Assembly: GCA_017437205.1 (NCBI GenBank)
Contig: JAFSBP010000206.1
Coordinates: forward strand, 1 to 6,007
Source: Lachnospiraceae bacterium
GTDB lineage: Bacteria > Bacillota > Clostridia > Lachnospirales > Lachnospiraceae
Length of the DNA stretch: 6,007 bases
Direction: 5' to 3'
Below the pieces are notes generated by a model. The model did not search any database, was not told where the DNA came from, and was given only the letters and a program-made list of their open reading frames with translations. Positions 1-5,994 of this stretch are shown here, in pieces; within the stretch, counting starts at the first letter, position 1, and every line of letters starts with the position of its first letter. A program made the position numbers and the translations under genes.

Positions 1-1301
1 AGTACATTATTGTAAAACTTCAACTCACGTTTGCTCATATCACGGGTTTCTTTTCCGTAGATATTGAAGTACACCCAGTCATCAATCCAATTCGGTGTAT
101 CGTGAGTGTATGTCTCAATATAGATCGGCGTGTCATAATTATTTGTAAATACGAGATCGCGGGATCCGTCATCGTTGATCGTCGAATCGAAGCCATACGG
201 CACATAGGTGACCGTCATCGAATGATTCCATCTCTTATCAATGTCAAGCTCTGCATACAGGAGTGCGTTGTAAAGTGTCGTAGAAAGGTTGCACACGCCC
301 CCCCCCAGCGCAATATCATACTCGCCTTCCTTGAACTGCACACCCGGATAGTATCCGTTTTCCTCGGTGAACGGTGCCAAAATGTCTACCACGGAAACGC
401 TCTCTCCCGGAAGAACCACCAAGCCATCCAACTTCTCCGCCCCAGCGATTACATTTCTTCCACGGTCAGAATCCAGTATACCGCAGATCGTCTCATAGTA
501 TCCCAGAGGATCAGAAATAGAAGACAATGCCTCATAGGTGTATTTGGGCTCTAAAATGACTGACTCCGCATTTAGCGTAATTGTCGTTTCACCATCCCAA
601 TTCTCAATCGCCTCAGATATCTGCTCCAATAGCCTGCTTTGGTTCACTGCAATACCGGGTGCTTCATGCGTTACAATGAATTCACCCTGCTCTCTCAAAA
701 TCGGTCCAACCATTTCTGGGCCGATCGACGATCCGCCGTTTTTGATGATCGGACCAGCGCTCTTTCTTGTGATTGTCGCTTCAACCGCCGGAACATCCAT
801 CTGTCTCGCAAACTTACTGACCATTGCTGAAATTGTGCCGGTATGAGCAGACTTCTCCGACAGAATATCATACCCACCGTTTTCAATATCTGCGTTCGCC
901 TTATACCGCTCCAACAGCGTTCCGCTCTTTCCCAGTGTGGCGGCCTTCACGATCTCCACTCCGGACACATCAAACCCAAGACCGAACTCTTCCATGGTAT
1001 AGGTCACACTTTTCCCTTCAAATACCAAAACAACCTCGGTCGCTTTCATCGATTCCTGACGACTTCTAAGCGCATCCACGGTCTGTCTCAGCGTCATTCC
1101 GCCAATCTGCATGCCGCCGATACTCACGCCCTCAGCCATCACATGATCCGCACCAATTCGGTACAAATCCGCGTAGGCCTCAACCTCGGCCCACAGTTCA
1201 TCATTTGAAGCAATTGCAGGCTTTCCCCACGCCAAAGCCACTCCAAATGACAGGAATATAGCCATGACTACCTGTACCAATCTTCTCTTCAACATTTTCA
1301 T
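1..1301 (-). CDS. VanW-domain exported protein, second paralogue (3' end outside window)
   Basis: Reads from ATG at 1301 to the left edge without a stop, giving 433 visible residues. A GTGAGG ribosome site 7 nt upstream supports this start. Residues 1-31 form a signal peptide: basic KRR, a hydrophobic run, and an AIA-S type cleavage site. A segment around 90-250 resembles the peptidoglycan-binding-4/YoaR-like region seen in VanW proteins, with the conserved ATLGKSGTLLERYK stretch near 121. The VanW domain starts near residue 279 (DRGRNVIAGAEKL) and includes LPGES (298), GGGVCNLSTTLYNA (333-346) and GFDSTINDDGSRDLVFTN (370-387). It aligns along its length with the upstream neighbour, so the two are tandem paralogues. 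The window ends before any C-terminal G5-like domain or tail. VanW is an accessory protein of some VanB vancomycin-resistance clusters; its biochemical role is unknown, and no van resistance genes are seen here, so an extracytoplasmic envelope role is inferred. The gene probably shares the upstream VanW transcript, as no promoter is evident in the gap. Confidence 0.93.
   Translation of the reverse strand, partial: MKMLKRRLVQVVMAIFLSFGVALAWGKPAIASNDELWAEVEAYADLYRIGADHVMAEGVSIGGMQIGGMTLRQTVDALRSRQESMKATEVVLVFEGKSVTYTMEEFGLGFDVSGVEIVKAATLGKSGTLLERYKANADIENGGYDILSEKSAHTGTISAMVSKFARQMDVPAVEATITRKSAGPIIKNGGSSIGPEMVGPILREQGEFIVTHEAPGIAVNQSRLLEQISEAIENWDGETTITLNAESVILEPKYTYEALSSISDPLGYYETICGILDSDRGRNVIAGAEKLDGLVVLPGESVSVVDILAPFTEENGYYPGVQFKEGEYDIALGGGVCNLSTTLYNALLYAELDIDKRWNHSMTVTYVPYGFDSTINDDGSRDLVFTNNYDTPIYIETYTHDTPNWIDDWVYFNIYGKETRDMSKRELKFYNNV
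298..306. repeat. Nine-base G (minus strand) homopolymer inside the VanW motif
   Basis: Nine consecutive C on the plus strand read as nine G in the coding strand. They cover the end of Leu332 through Gly335 of the GGGVC motif in the second VanW paralogue. The frame is intact with nine bases; a change of one base would frameshift the protein in its most conserved segment. The upstream paralogue encodes the same glycines with mixed codons (GGC GGC GGA) and has no such run. Confidence 0.9.
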
Positions 1302-1308
1302 TTAAAAA

Positions 1309-1314
1309 CCTCAC
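1309..1314 (-). promoter_or_regulatory. Ribosome binding site of second VanW gene
   Basis: GTGAGG on the minus strand lies 7 nt (TTTTTAA) before the ATG at 1301. It fixes that start over the ATG two codons later. The 56-nt stretch between here and the TGA at 1358 shows no convincing promoter or terminator, only a 6-bp inverted repeat (1337-1342 with 1352-1357) that has no T run after it. Confidence 0.75.
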
Positions 1315-1357
1315 TTTCGCCATTTCCACTCTGACCGAGAGTCTCCCCTGTACTCTC

Positions 1358-1645
1358 TCACTCATTCTCACTTGCTGCAGATAAAGTGTTTTCATCCGCA
1401 TCCATACTTCCGCTTTCACTGTTCGCAGATTCTGTATTCTGTGTCACATCAGTTCCTTCCGTGATCTCCTCAGTTATCTCGGTGCTTTCCGCGATTTCCT
1501 CAGTGACCGTGGCTCCTTCTGTAGTCGCCTCGGTCATTTTTGTTTCTTCAGTCCCCTCGGTGGCTTCCGGCATACCTTCTGTCGAGTCGGTTCCCTCGGT
1601 AGTTCCCACGGTCGCTTCAGTTTCTCCGGCTGTTCCTTCTGTTGC
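1358..1645 (-). pseudogene. Severed C-terminal repeat tail of the upstream VanW gene (in-frame after TAA)
   Basis: Directly after the TAA at 1648-1646 the same frame stays open for 95 sense codons and ends at TGA 1360-1358. The content continues the tail of the VanW protein: Thr/Glu/Gly/Ala-rich words such as ATEGT, TEAT, TEGTD and TEEI, becoming Ser/Asn/Asp-rich near the end (ANSESGSMDADEN). It contains no LPxTG-like sorting signal and no membrane span. It has no start codon with a ribosome site of its own; a GTG at 1609 lies within the repeat. I read it as the former C-terminus of the VanW gene, cut off by one substitution. With it included, the gene would end only 56 nt before the next start rather than 344 nt, which is normal operon spacing. 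Stop-codon readthrough or a sequencing error are alternatives. Confidence 0.8.
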
Positions 1646-1744
1646 TTAGGTTCCTTCTGTGGTTCCCTCGGTCGCTTCGGTCCCTTCCGACGTACCTTCG
1701 GTCGCTTCCGTCCCCTCAGTGGTGCCATCTGTTCCGTCAGTGTC
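1565..1744 (-). repeat. 30-bp (10-codon) tandem repeat, six imperfect copies
   Basis: On the minus strand the copies run 1744-1715, 1714-1685, 1684-1655, 1654-1625, 1624-1595 and 1594-1565. The encoded units are DTDGTDGTTE, GTEATEGTSE, GTEATEGTTE, GT(stop)ATEGTAG, ETEATVGTTE and GTDSTEGMPE. Copies two and three are nearly identical in DNA. The third position is Glu or Asp in every copy except the fourth, where it is TAA. Beyond 1565 the pattern decays into irregular Thr/Glu-rich sequence. Confidence 0.85.
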
Positions 1745-3259
1745 TCCTGTCACATCGCTGCTCTCCTCAGATTCTCCGGTAGTCTCCTCGATTGGATTAT
1801 GCCTTATCGCTCCGTCGACGCGATTATACCGGTCTGTATACAGCAACTCATCTGAGATTACCTCGCCGTTCACAGTAACTTTCTTATATGCCTCAATCAC
1901 CAGTTTCGGATAAGAGGGCTTTATCACAACCTCCTCACCCGGTTCAAGGTCTGTATCAATCGTATACTTTGGTGTAGGATCCACACGCTCGATTTCCTTG
2001 TAATATAATTCTACCTCGCGCTCTCTGATTTCATCCGTCAGAGTTCCCCAAACTGCCATGTAAACCAATCCGAGATCCTCAGTCTCACTCCACGCCTTCG
2101 CCTCAATATAAATCGGAAAATCATAAGGATTAGTAAACACCAAATCTTTACTTCCGTCATCATTTACGGTGGAATCAAATCCATGAGGCGCATAAGTAAT
2201 CACCAGTGAGTGATTATAACGGCGATCCACCTGCAGCTCCGCCTGTAAAACTGCATTGTACAGGGTAGTCGTCAGCTGACAAACTCCGCCGCCCCAGTTG
2301 TCCACCACTGCACCATTTATAAATTCACCGGCTTTGTCATATCCGTTCTCTGCATTAAACGGCGCCAGCTTCTCATGTGCGGAAAAACTCTCTCCGGGAA
2401 GCAAAATAGTTCCATGAATCAGTTCCGCACCGCGCACTACGTTCTTTCCACGCCCCTGCTCAACATCACCGCCCATACCGGTACCATAATTTCCGATAAT
2501 CTCGGTAATGGTGTCCAAAAGTTCGGTGGTATACTTAGGACTCTCTACATTCACCACAGCTTCTACTGTCACCGACTGGCCGTTCCAGTCCTTCACTGCA
2601 GTTCTCACGAGCTCCAGTGTCGCATCAGCATCCATCTTAAGGCCGTCAACGTGGGGCTCTCTGAACCACTCGTCATTCTGTCTGTCAATGGTCGCATCCA
2701 CCGGCTCAACATCTACCAGCTCGGCAAAGGCCGCTGCCTTCTCTTCCAGCAATGCCTGATCAAAGGAATAGGACCAGGTGCACTTCACCTGCTCATTCTC
2801 CAAATCCTTCAATTCCTTATAGCGGCTGATCAAGGTACCGGTCTGTCCCAATGTTGCCACGTCATAGAGTACCTCTGTGGTATCCTGAAACTTCAGTCCC
2901 AGTTCAGTAAACGGAACCTCCACCACCTGCTCACCATAGGTGATCGTAAACACAGAAAGACTAATCTCTGCCTCCTTCTCCATCAGCTTCACCAGCGCTT
3001 CACCGATGGTCATTCCTCCGACGTGCTCATCATTAATATACACGCCGTTAGGAATCAGTTGCATATCTTCCTCAGAAAACTCGTAGCTTTCAGATTCCTT
3101 CGTGTTTTCCTCTGTCGCTTCGGTGGCTTCCGTTGCAGGCACAGTTCCAACTTCGGAAGCTTCTGCTTTCAACGCTACTGTACTCAATCCAAAAATCAGG
3201 CAAAGCAAGACTGCTGTCATATATCCAATTGTCTTCAAAAATCCTTGTCTTATGCTCAT
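1646..3259 (-). CDS. VanW-domain exported protein with Thr/Glu-rich repeat tail (likely truncated tail)
   Basis: A protein of 537 residues if started at ATG 3259; an ATG at 3277 would add six residues but has no ribosome site. Residues 1-34 are a signal peptide (Lys-9, then a hydrophobic stretch ending VALKAEA). Next comes a Thr/Glu-rich linker with TEATEATEE near 43. Residues about 95-245 resemble the peptidoglycan-binding-4 region found in VanW/YoaR-type proteins. The VanW domain spans about 270-405, with RGKNVVRGAELIHG, LPGESFS and GGGVCQLTTTLYNA (invariant-looking Cys at 327). Residues about 420-488 resemble a G5-like module (LEPGEEVVI, VNGEVISDELL). The rest is a disordered acidic repeat tail. 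The protein probably acts outside the membrane on or near the cell wall; the precise role of VanW is unknown. It has its own promoter upstream and a paralogue downstream. The TAA stop lies mid-repeat and looks like a nonsense mutation. Confidence 0.93.
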   Translation of the reverse strand: MSIRQGFLKTIGYMTAVLLCLIFGLSTVALKAEASEVGTVPATEATEATEENTKESESYEFSEEDMQLIPNGVYINDEHVGGMTIGEALVKLMEKEAEISLSVFTITYGEQVVEVPFTELGLKFQDTTEVLYDVATLGQTGTLISRYKELKDLENEQVKCTWSYSFDQALLEEKAAAFAELVDVEPVDATIDRQNDEWFREPHVDGLKMDADATLELVRTAVKDWNGQSVTVEAVVNVESPKYTTELLDTITEIIGNYGTGMGGDVEQGRGKNVVRGAELIHGTILLPGESFSAHEKLAPFNAENGYDKAGEFINGAVVDNWGGGVCQLTTTLYNAVLQAELQVDRRYNHSLVITYAPHGFDSTVNDDGSKDLVFTNPYDFPIYIEAKAWSETEDLGLVYMAVWGTLTDEIREREVELYYKEIERVDPTPKYTIDTDLEPGEEVVIKPSYPKLVIEAYKKVTVNGEVISDELLYTDRYNRVDGAIRHNPIEETTGESEESSDVTGDTDGTDGTTEGTEATEGTSEGTEATEGTTEGT

Positions 3260-3269
3260 CCTTAAAAAT

Positions 3270-3274
3270 CTCCT
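3270..3274 (-). promoter_or_regulatory. Ribosome binding site choosing the 3259 start
   Basis: AGGAG on the minus strand lies 10 nt before ATG 3259, slightly long but usable. It sits inside the first codons of the alternative ATG at 3277, whose own upstream bases (GTATCTGTGA) hold no Shine-Dalgarno match. The 3259 start is therefore preferred. Confidence 0.6.
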
Positions 3275-3279
3275 CATTC

Positions 3280-3293
3280 ACAGATACATCTGT
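3280..3293. promoter_or_regulatory. Short palindrome near the transcription start, possible operator
   Basis: ACAGAT, two bases, then ATCTGT form a perfect 6+6 inverted repeat. Counting from the predicted -10 element, it would lie at roughly +4 to +17 of the VanW transcript, where a repressor could block transcription or a small RNA hairpin could form just before the ribosome site. No regulator is identified, and a palindrome this short may be chance. Confidence 0.3.
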
Positions 3294-3302
3294 CTGACTG
3301 CT

Positions 3303-3331
3303 ATTTTACCAGTATACAGACAAATTTGCAA
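3303..3331 (-). promoter_or_regulatory. Sigma-A type promoter for the VanW genes
   Basis: On the minus strand the -35 is TTGCAA (3331-3326), followed by a 17-bp spacer, then the -10 TAAAAT (3308-3303). TGG before the -10 gives an extended -10 (TGnTAAAAT). Predicted transcription starts near 3296, giving a leader of about 37 nt before the 3259 start. The surrounding 3300-3370 stretch is A/T-rich, as expected for a promoter region. Confidence 0.7.
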
Positions 3332-3367
3332 GCAATCTGTGAAAGCTTAACATAAATGTAATAATTT

Positions 3368-3413
3368 GATAATACCAGGGTCGAATGGACCAAATCCTGC
3401 GCTGCGTATCATC
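3368..3413 (-). other. Imperfect hairpin just after the small ORF, weak terminator candidate
   Basis: On the minus strand GATGATAC (3413-3406) can pair with GTATTATC (3375-3368), eight pairs including one G-T. Inside it, CAG pairs with CTG and GGTC with GACC around a five-base loop, with one-sided bulges of six and five bases. It begins four bases after the TAA of the small ORF. No run of T follows (AAATTATTACATTT instead), so it is not a standard intrinsic terminator. It may mark or protect the 3' end of the radical SAM transcript. Confidence 0.35.
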
Positions 3414-3416
3414 CCC

Positions 3417-3524
3417 TTACATCAATGCTGCCAGCACCGAGGGTACGATCATCGCCAGTACGAGAATGATCGCGATCACTGTCGCAATCCATCTCTTCGC
3501 TTTCTTATTCTTTAAATTCATCAT
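3417..3524 (-). CDS. Small single-span membrane peptide (35 aa), ATGA overlap with radical SAM gene
   Basis: ATG at 3524 overlaps the TGA of the radical SAM gene (ATGA, 3524-3521); a second ATG follows at once. The peptide has a short basic head (MMNLKNKKAKRW), one hydrophobic segment of about 18 residues (IATVIAIILVLAMIVPSV), and a short LAALM end before TAA at 3417. This predicts one transmembrane helix with the N-terminus inside by the positive-inside rule. AAGGAG lies 11 nt upstream within the end of the radical SAM gene; with the overlap, this suggests translational coupling. Basic-head, single-helix micro-proteins of this kind occur in Clostridia, but I cannot assign a family. It may be a membrane partner of the enzyme upstream, an independent small protein, or less likely a modified peptide substrate. 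It has no Cys, Ser/Thr-rich core or leader-like protease site to favour a RiPP precursor. Confidence 0.72.
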   Translation of the reverse strand: MMNLKNKKAKRWIATVIAIILVLAMIVPSVLAALM

Positions 3525-5881
3525 ATCGGTATATTCTCCTTTCTCAGCCGGGCATTCCCGGAAATTGCGCTTCGCTCCGAATAATCAAAGCTCCACCGCT
3601 CTACTTGGTCAAAAACAGTTCCGTCACGCAAGAACCGCTCCAAGTCGAAGGATATCTCCTCCACGTGCTGATCCCTGCCACACATCGACTTAGGAAGTTC
3701 TCTTCCCACAGCAAAAAGCGGACGGTTTCTCGCATTATCTCTCAAATAATAATCCATTGTGAGCAAAGTGTCAAAGACTTCCTTGCATTTTCCAAAAAAT
3801 TCATAAATAAACCGTTGCATTTGCTCGAAAAGAGCCATTCTTGACAATGATCTCCCTTCCGGATTCTCTTTTTTTGCAAACACCGCCAACGCATCGTAAA
3901 ATGCGAAAGGCGAATCAAAGTTCCGCACCAGGGCCTGCACCGTCAGTTCAAACTGATGGCTGTTGTAGTAGGTTTCTACCATCTCCTCGATGCCCTTTAA
4001 GCGCACAATATCCTCATAGGTAAGCCAGGCAGTATGAAGAACTTCGTAGGGCGGCTCATCGCGATACACCAGATTGAACGCCTGAATCTGCGAGGCGATA
4101 GGCGAACCCTTCAACACCTTCAGAAATCCCAGCTGCAATTGTGAGGGCTGCATGCGATACACTGCATTGAAGGAGTTCGCAAAGCTGTCGATATCTTCAA
4201 ACGGAAGTCCCGCAATCAGATCCAGATGCTGATGCACATTTTCGCCCTGCCTAATGGCCTCTGTCACCTGCTTCAGCCTGTCCATATCCGCCCTCCGGTT
4301 TATGGCCTCAAGGGTCATCGGGTTCGTCGTCTGAACACCAATCTCCAACTGAACAAGTCCGGGACGCATATTTTTCAGTAGTTCAATCTCTGTCTGACTC
4401 ATCAGATCCGCCGTCACCTCAAAGTGAAAATTGGTTACGCCATTATCATGTTCCAGAATGTATCGCCAGATAGCCAGCGTCCGGTCACGGTTACTGTTGA
4501 AGGTGCGGTCCAGAAACTTCACCTGCGGCACCCGCCGGTCTAAAAACCACTGAAGCTCCGACAGCACCAAATCAAGACTTCGATAGCGCATGACCTTCTC
4601 AATCGCCGACAGACAATAGCTGCAACGATATGGACAGCCGCGACTGCTCTCATAATAGATAATACGATGGTCAAAGTCAATTTCCTTATCATAAAGGAAA
4701 GGTAATTCGTCCATATCCGCAAGTGGCGGATCAGCAGTGGTAATCACCCTTTCGGCGGGCAATGCATCTCCAGCGGACAGCTCGCATTCGGGCGAAACGC
4801 CTCTCATCGTGCTCCGAAATCGAAGTCCGGGAACAGTCTCAAGGTCTGTCTCATCTGTCCACGCGGCAAGTAGTTTCGGAAACACCACTTCTCCCTCACC
4901 GAGCATCACGCCTGTGATCGGAAGTTCATCAAATAATTCATCTCCCGCATGTGCCGCCTCCGGACCACCGAGCCATATGGGCACTCCCGGCAGCACCTTG
5001 GCCAAATCCTTGCAGAGGCGCTTCACCACCGACATGTTCCAGATATAGCAGGATATCCCGACCATGTCAGGCTTCCTTCGAAAAATGTCCATCAATATCT
5101 GCTCATACACATGATTGATGGTGTACTCTGCAATCTCCACCGAAGAGCGAAGCGTCTCCGGCACGCTGAATTTCAGCGAATGGATCGCCGGATTTAAGTG
5201 TATGTATTTTGCATTTATCCCGACCAGCAAACAGCGTCTGTTCTCCAACTGTGCGCTGATTCGCTCCAGTAAATCCCCCTGGAGATAAAATGTTGTCTCA
5301 AAATGCATAAAGCAAGTCGTGTTCCGATCCCACAACAGCATGAGCTGCGGTGCAAACTCCTCATCCCCCTCCCAAAACTGCAACAGCAATGAGAAGAACT
5401 GCGTTACCTGAAATTTACAGGTGATATCCGCTCCCGCCATCGGCGGTTGCAATTCACCGCCCAGCCTTAGACAGGCTCCCCTTAATTTTTCTTTCTGTTT
5501 CTGAAACAGTGTGGCATATTTCCGCGTAAACGGCACCGTATTTTGTACTCCCGTCACCACGAACTCACCCACCGGACACCAGCGTCCGCATAAAACAGGA
5601 GGCACCGTCCCTTTATGGTAGCACAACATATCGTAGATCGTCATCACCGTGGAAAACGAACGACACTCATTCCAACTGCCGTCAATCAACTCCTCAATCC
5701 GCCCATCCTCCCGATGAATGCGACAAGGCACATTCAGATAAGTCAGATAAATCCACATCTCATCTGCGGTAAGTCCCCATTTGCAAACCAGACTCTCACT
5801 GTCGTATTCCAAAAAAATCCTTCTCCCGATATCCACCTGCAGATCATAGTTCGATGTATTCGTCTTCGCTTCTTTCTCCAT
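3521..5881 (-). CDS. DUF3786-like / B12-binding / radical SAM / DUF4080 fusion protein
   Basis: A protein of 786 residues. ATG 5881 is chosen because AAGGAGG stands 7 nt before it; an in-frame ATG at 5950 lacks a ribosome site. Residues about 10-210 resemble DUF3786, with GGEL (141-144) and FWEGDEEFAPQLMLLWD (169-185), and hold nine Cys. Residues about 217-345 form a B12-binding-type Rossmann domain (LLVGINAKYIHLNPAIHSL, DMVGISCYIWN, WLGGPEA, GEGE); the DxHxxG motif is absent, as is common in B12-binding radical SAM proteins. The radical SAM core spans about 405-610: Cys416, Cys420 and Cys423 (CPYRCSYC) would bind the 4Fe-4S cluster, with KFLDRTFN and DLIAGLPFED later. Residues about 620-765 match the DUF4080 type of C-terminus. 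It is probably a cytosolic SAM-radical enzyme, possibly cobalamin-using. Its substrate is unknown; a methyl or alkyl transfer is only a guess. Family members of this type are, from memory, nearer 600 residues, the extra length being the DUF3786-like part. Confidence 0.93.
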   Translation of the reverse strand: MEKEAKTNTSNYDLQVDIGRRIFLEYDSESLVCKWGLTADEMWIYLTYLNVPCRIHREDGRIEELIDGSWNECRSFSTVMTIYDMLCYHKGTVPPVLCGRWCPVGEFVVTGVQNTVPFTRKYATLFQKQKEKLRGACLRLGGELQPPMAGADITCKFQVTQFFSLLLQFWEGDEEFAPQLMLLWDRNTTCFMHFETTFYLQGDLLERISAQLENRRCLLVGINAKYIHLNPAIHSLKFSVPETLRSSVEIAEYTINHVYEQILMDIFRRKPDMVGISCYIWNMSVVKRLCKDLAKVLPGVPIWLGGPEAAHAGDELFDELPITGVMLGEGEVVFPKLLAAWTDETDLETVPGLRFRSTMRGVSPECELSAGDALPAERVITTADPPLADMDELPFLYDKEIDFDHRIIYYESSRGCPYRCSYCLSAIEKVMRYRSLDLVLSELQWFLDRRVPQVKFLDRTFNSNRDRTLAIWRYILEHDNGVTNFHFEVTADLMSQTEIELLKNMRPGLVQLEIGVQTTNPMTLEAINRRADMDRLKQVTEAIRQGENVHQHLDLIAGLPFEDIDSFANSFNAVYRMQPSQLQLGFLKVLKGSPIASQIQAFNLVYRDEPPYEVLHTAWLTYEDIVRLKGIEEMVETYYNSHQFELTVQALVRNFDSPFAFYDALAVFAKKENPEGRSLSRMALFEQMQRFIYEFFGKCKEVFDTLLTMDYYLRDNARNRPLFAVGRELPKSMCGRDQHVEEISFDLERFLRDGTVFDQVERWSFDYSERSAISGNARLRKENIPI

Positions 5882-5888
5882 CAGACAA

Positions 5889-5895
5889 CCTCCTT
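5889..5895 (-). promoter_or_regulatory. Strong ribosome binding site of the radical SAM gene
   Basis: AAGGAGG on the minus strand, 7 nt before ATG 5881, is a near-perfect anti-Shine-Dalgarno match. It rules out the 23-residue longer start at 5950, whose extra codons also read through the structured leader. Confidence 0.88.
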
Positions 5896-5918
5896 CCCCA
5901 GAGATTTCACAATGTACA

Positions 5919-5994
5919 TCGATGAAAGTCGATTGCTCTATGCTTCGCATTCACGCAATCGCCGCCGGCATTCACTGTCCGGGACTTTCATCGA
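5919..5994 (-). ncRNA. Candidate structured 5' leader of the radical SAM gene
   Basis: A perfect 12-bp inverted repeat (TCGATGAAAGTC at 5919-5930, GACTTTCATCGA at 5983-5994) encloses 52 bases. Inside, GATTGC (5931-5936) pairs with GCAATC (5955-5960) around an ATGC/GCAT mini-hairpin, and CCGG can pair with CCGG across a 10-base loop (5965-5982). The helices could stack as a three-way junction. The 8-mer GTGAATGC (minus strand) occurs twice, at 5954-5947 and 5975-5968. It resembles no riboswitch class I recognise and lacks the hallmarks of a cobalamin riboswitch. It lies 24 nt upstream of the ribosome site. It could be an RNA leader, a protein site, or a DNA palindrome; no promoter can be placed with confidence. 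Confidence 0.4.

Noticed and set aside
102..1208. Several plus-strand open frames opposite the second VanW gene
   Set aside because: All are antisense to a continuous 433-codon frame with conserved VanW motifs, and none shows a family match or a credible start.
1565..1744. Possible CRISPR array or intergenic repeat cluster
   Set aside because: The 30-bp units are contiguous, without spacers, in frame, and encode a protein tail.
1386..1913. Plus-strand Ser/Val-Pro-rich open frames over the repeat tail
   Set aside because: They are the reverse complement of the Thr/Glu/Gly repeat; periodic DNA stays open in other frames by composition alone.
2375..3265. A 296-codon open frame on the plus strand antisense to the first VanW gene
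   Set aside because: It lies wholly opposite a gene with clear domains, signal peptide, promoter and ribosome site. Its translation shows no recognisable family and it has no ribosome site; it is explained by codon bias of the real gene.
3260..3277. ATG 3277 as the start of the first VanW protein
   Set aside because: There is no ribosome site upstream, and the AGGAG at 3274-3270 is better placed for 3259. The six-residue difference does not alter the signal peptide call.
3417..3524. RiPP precursor peptide for the adjacent radical SAM enzyme
   Set aside because: The peptide is almost entirely a hydrophobic helix with a basic head, has no Cys or leader/core layout, and the enzyme has no SPASM or RRE-like region that I recognise. 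It is kept only as a remote alternative.
5882..5950. A 23-residue N-terminal extension of the radical SAM protein from ATG 5950
   Set aside because: No Shine-Dalgarno precedes 5950, the extension runs through the inverted repeat, and ATG 5881 has a near-perfect AAGGAGG at 7 nt.
5919..5994. Intrinsic terminator or cobalamin riboswitch
   Set aside because: The T run precedes rather than follows the stem in the direction of transcription, and the element is too short and lacks conserved B12-box features.
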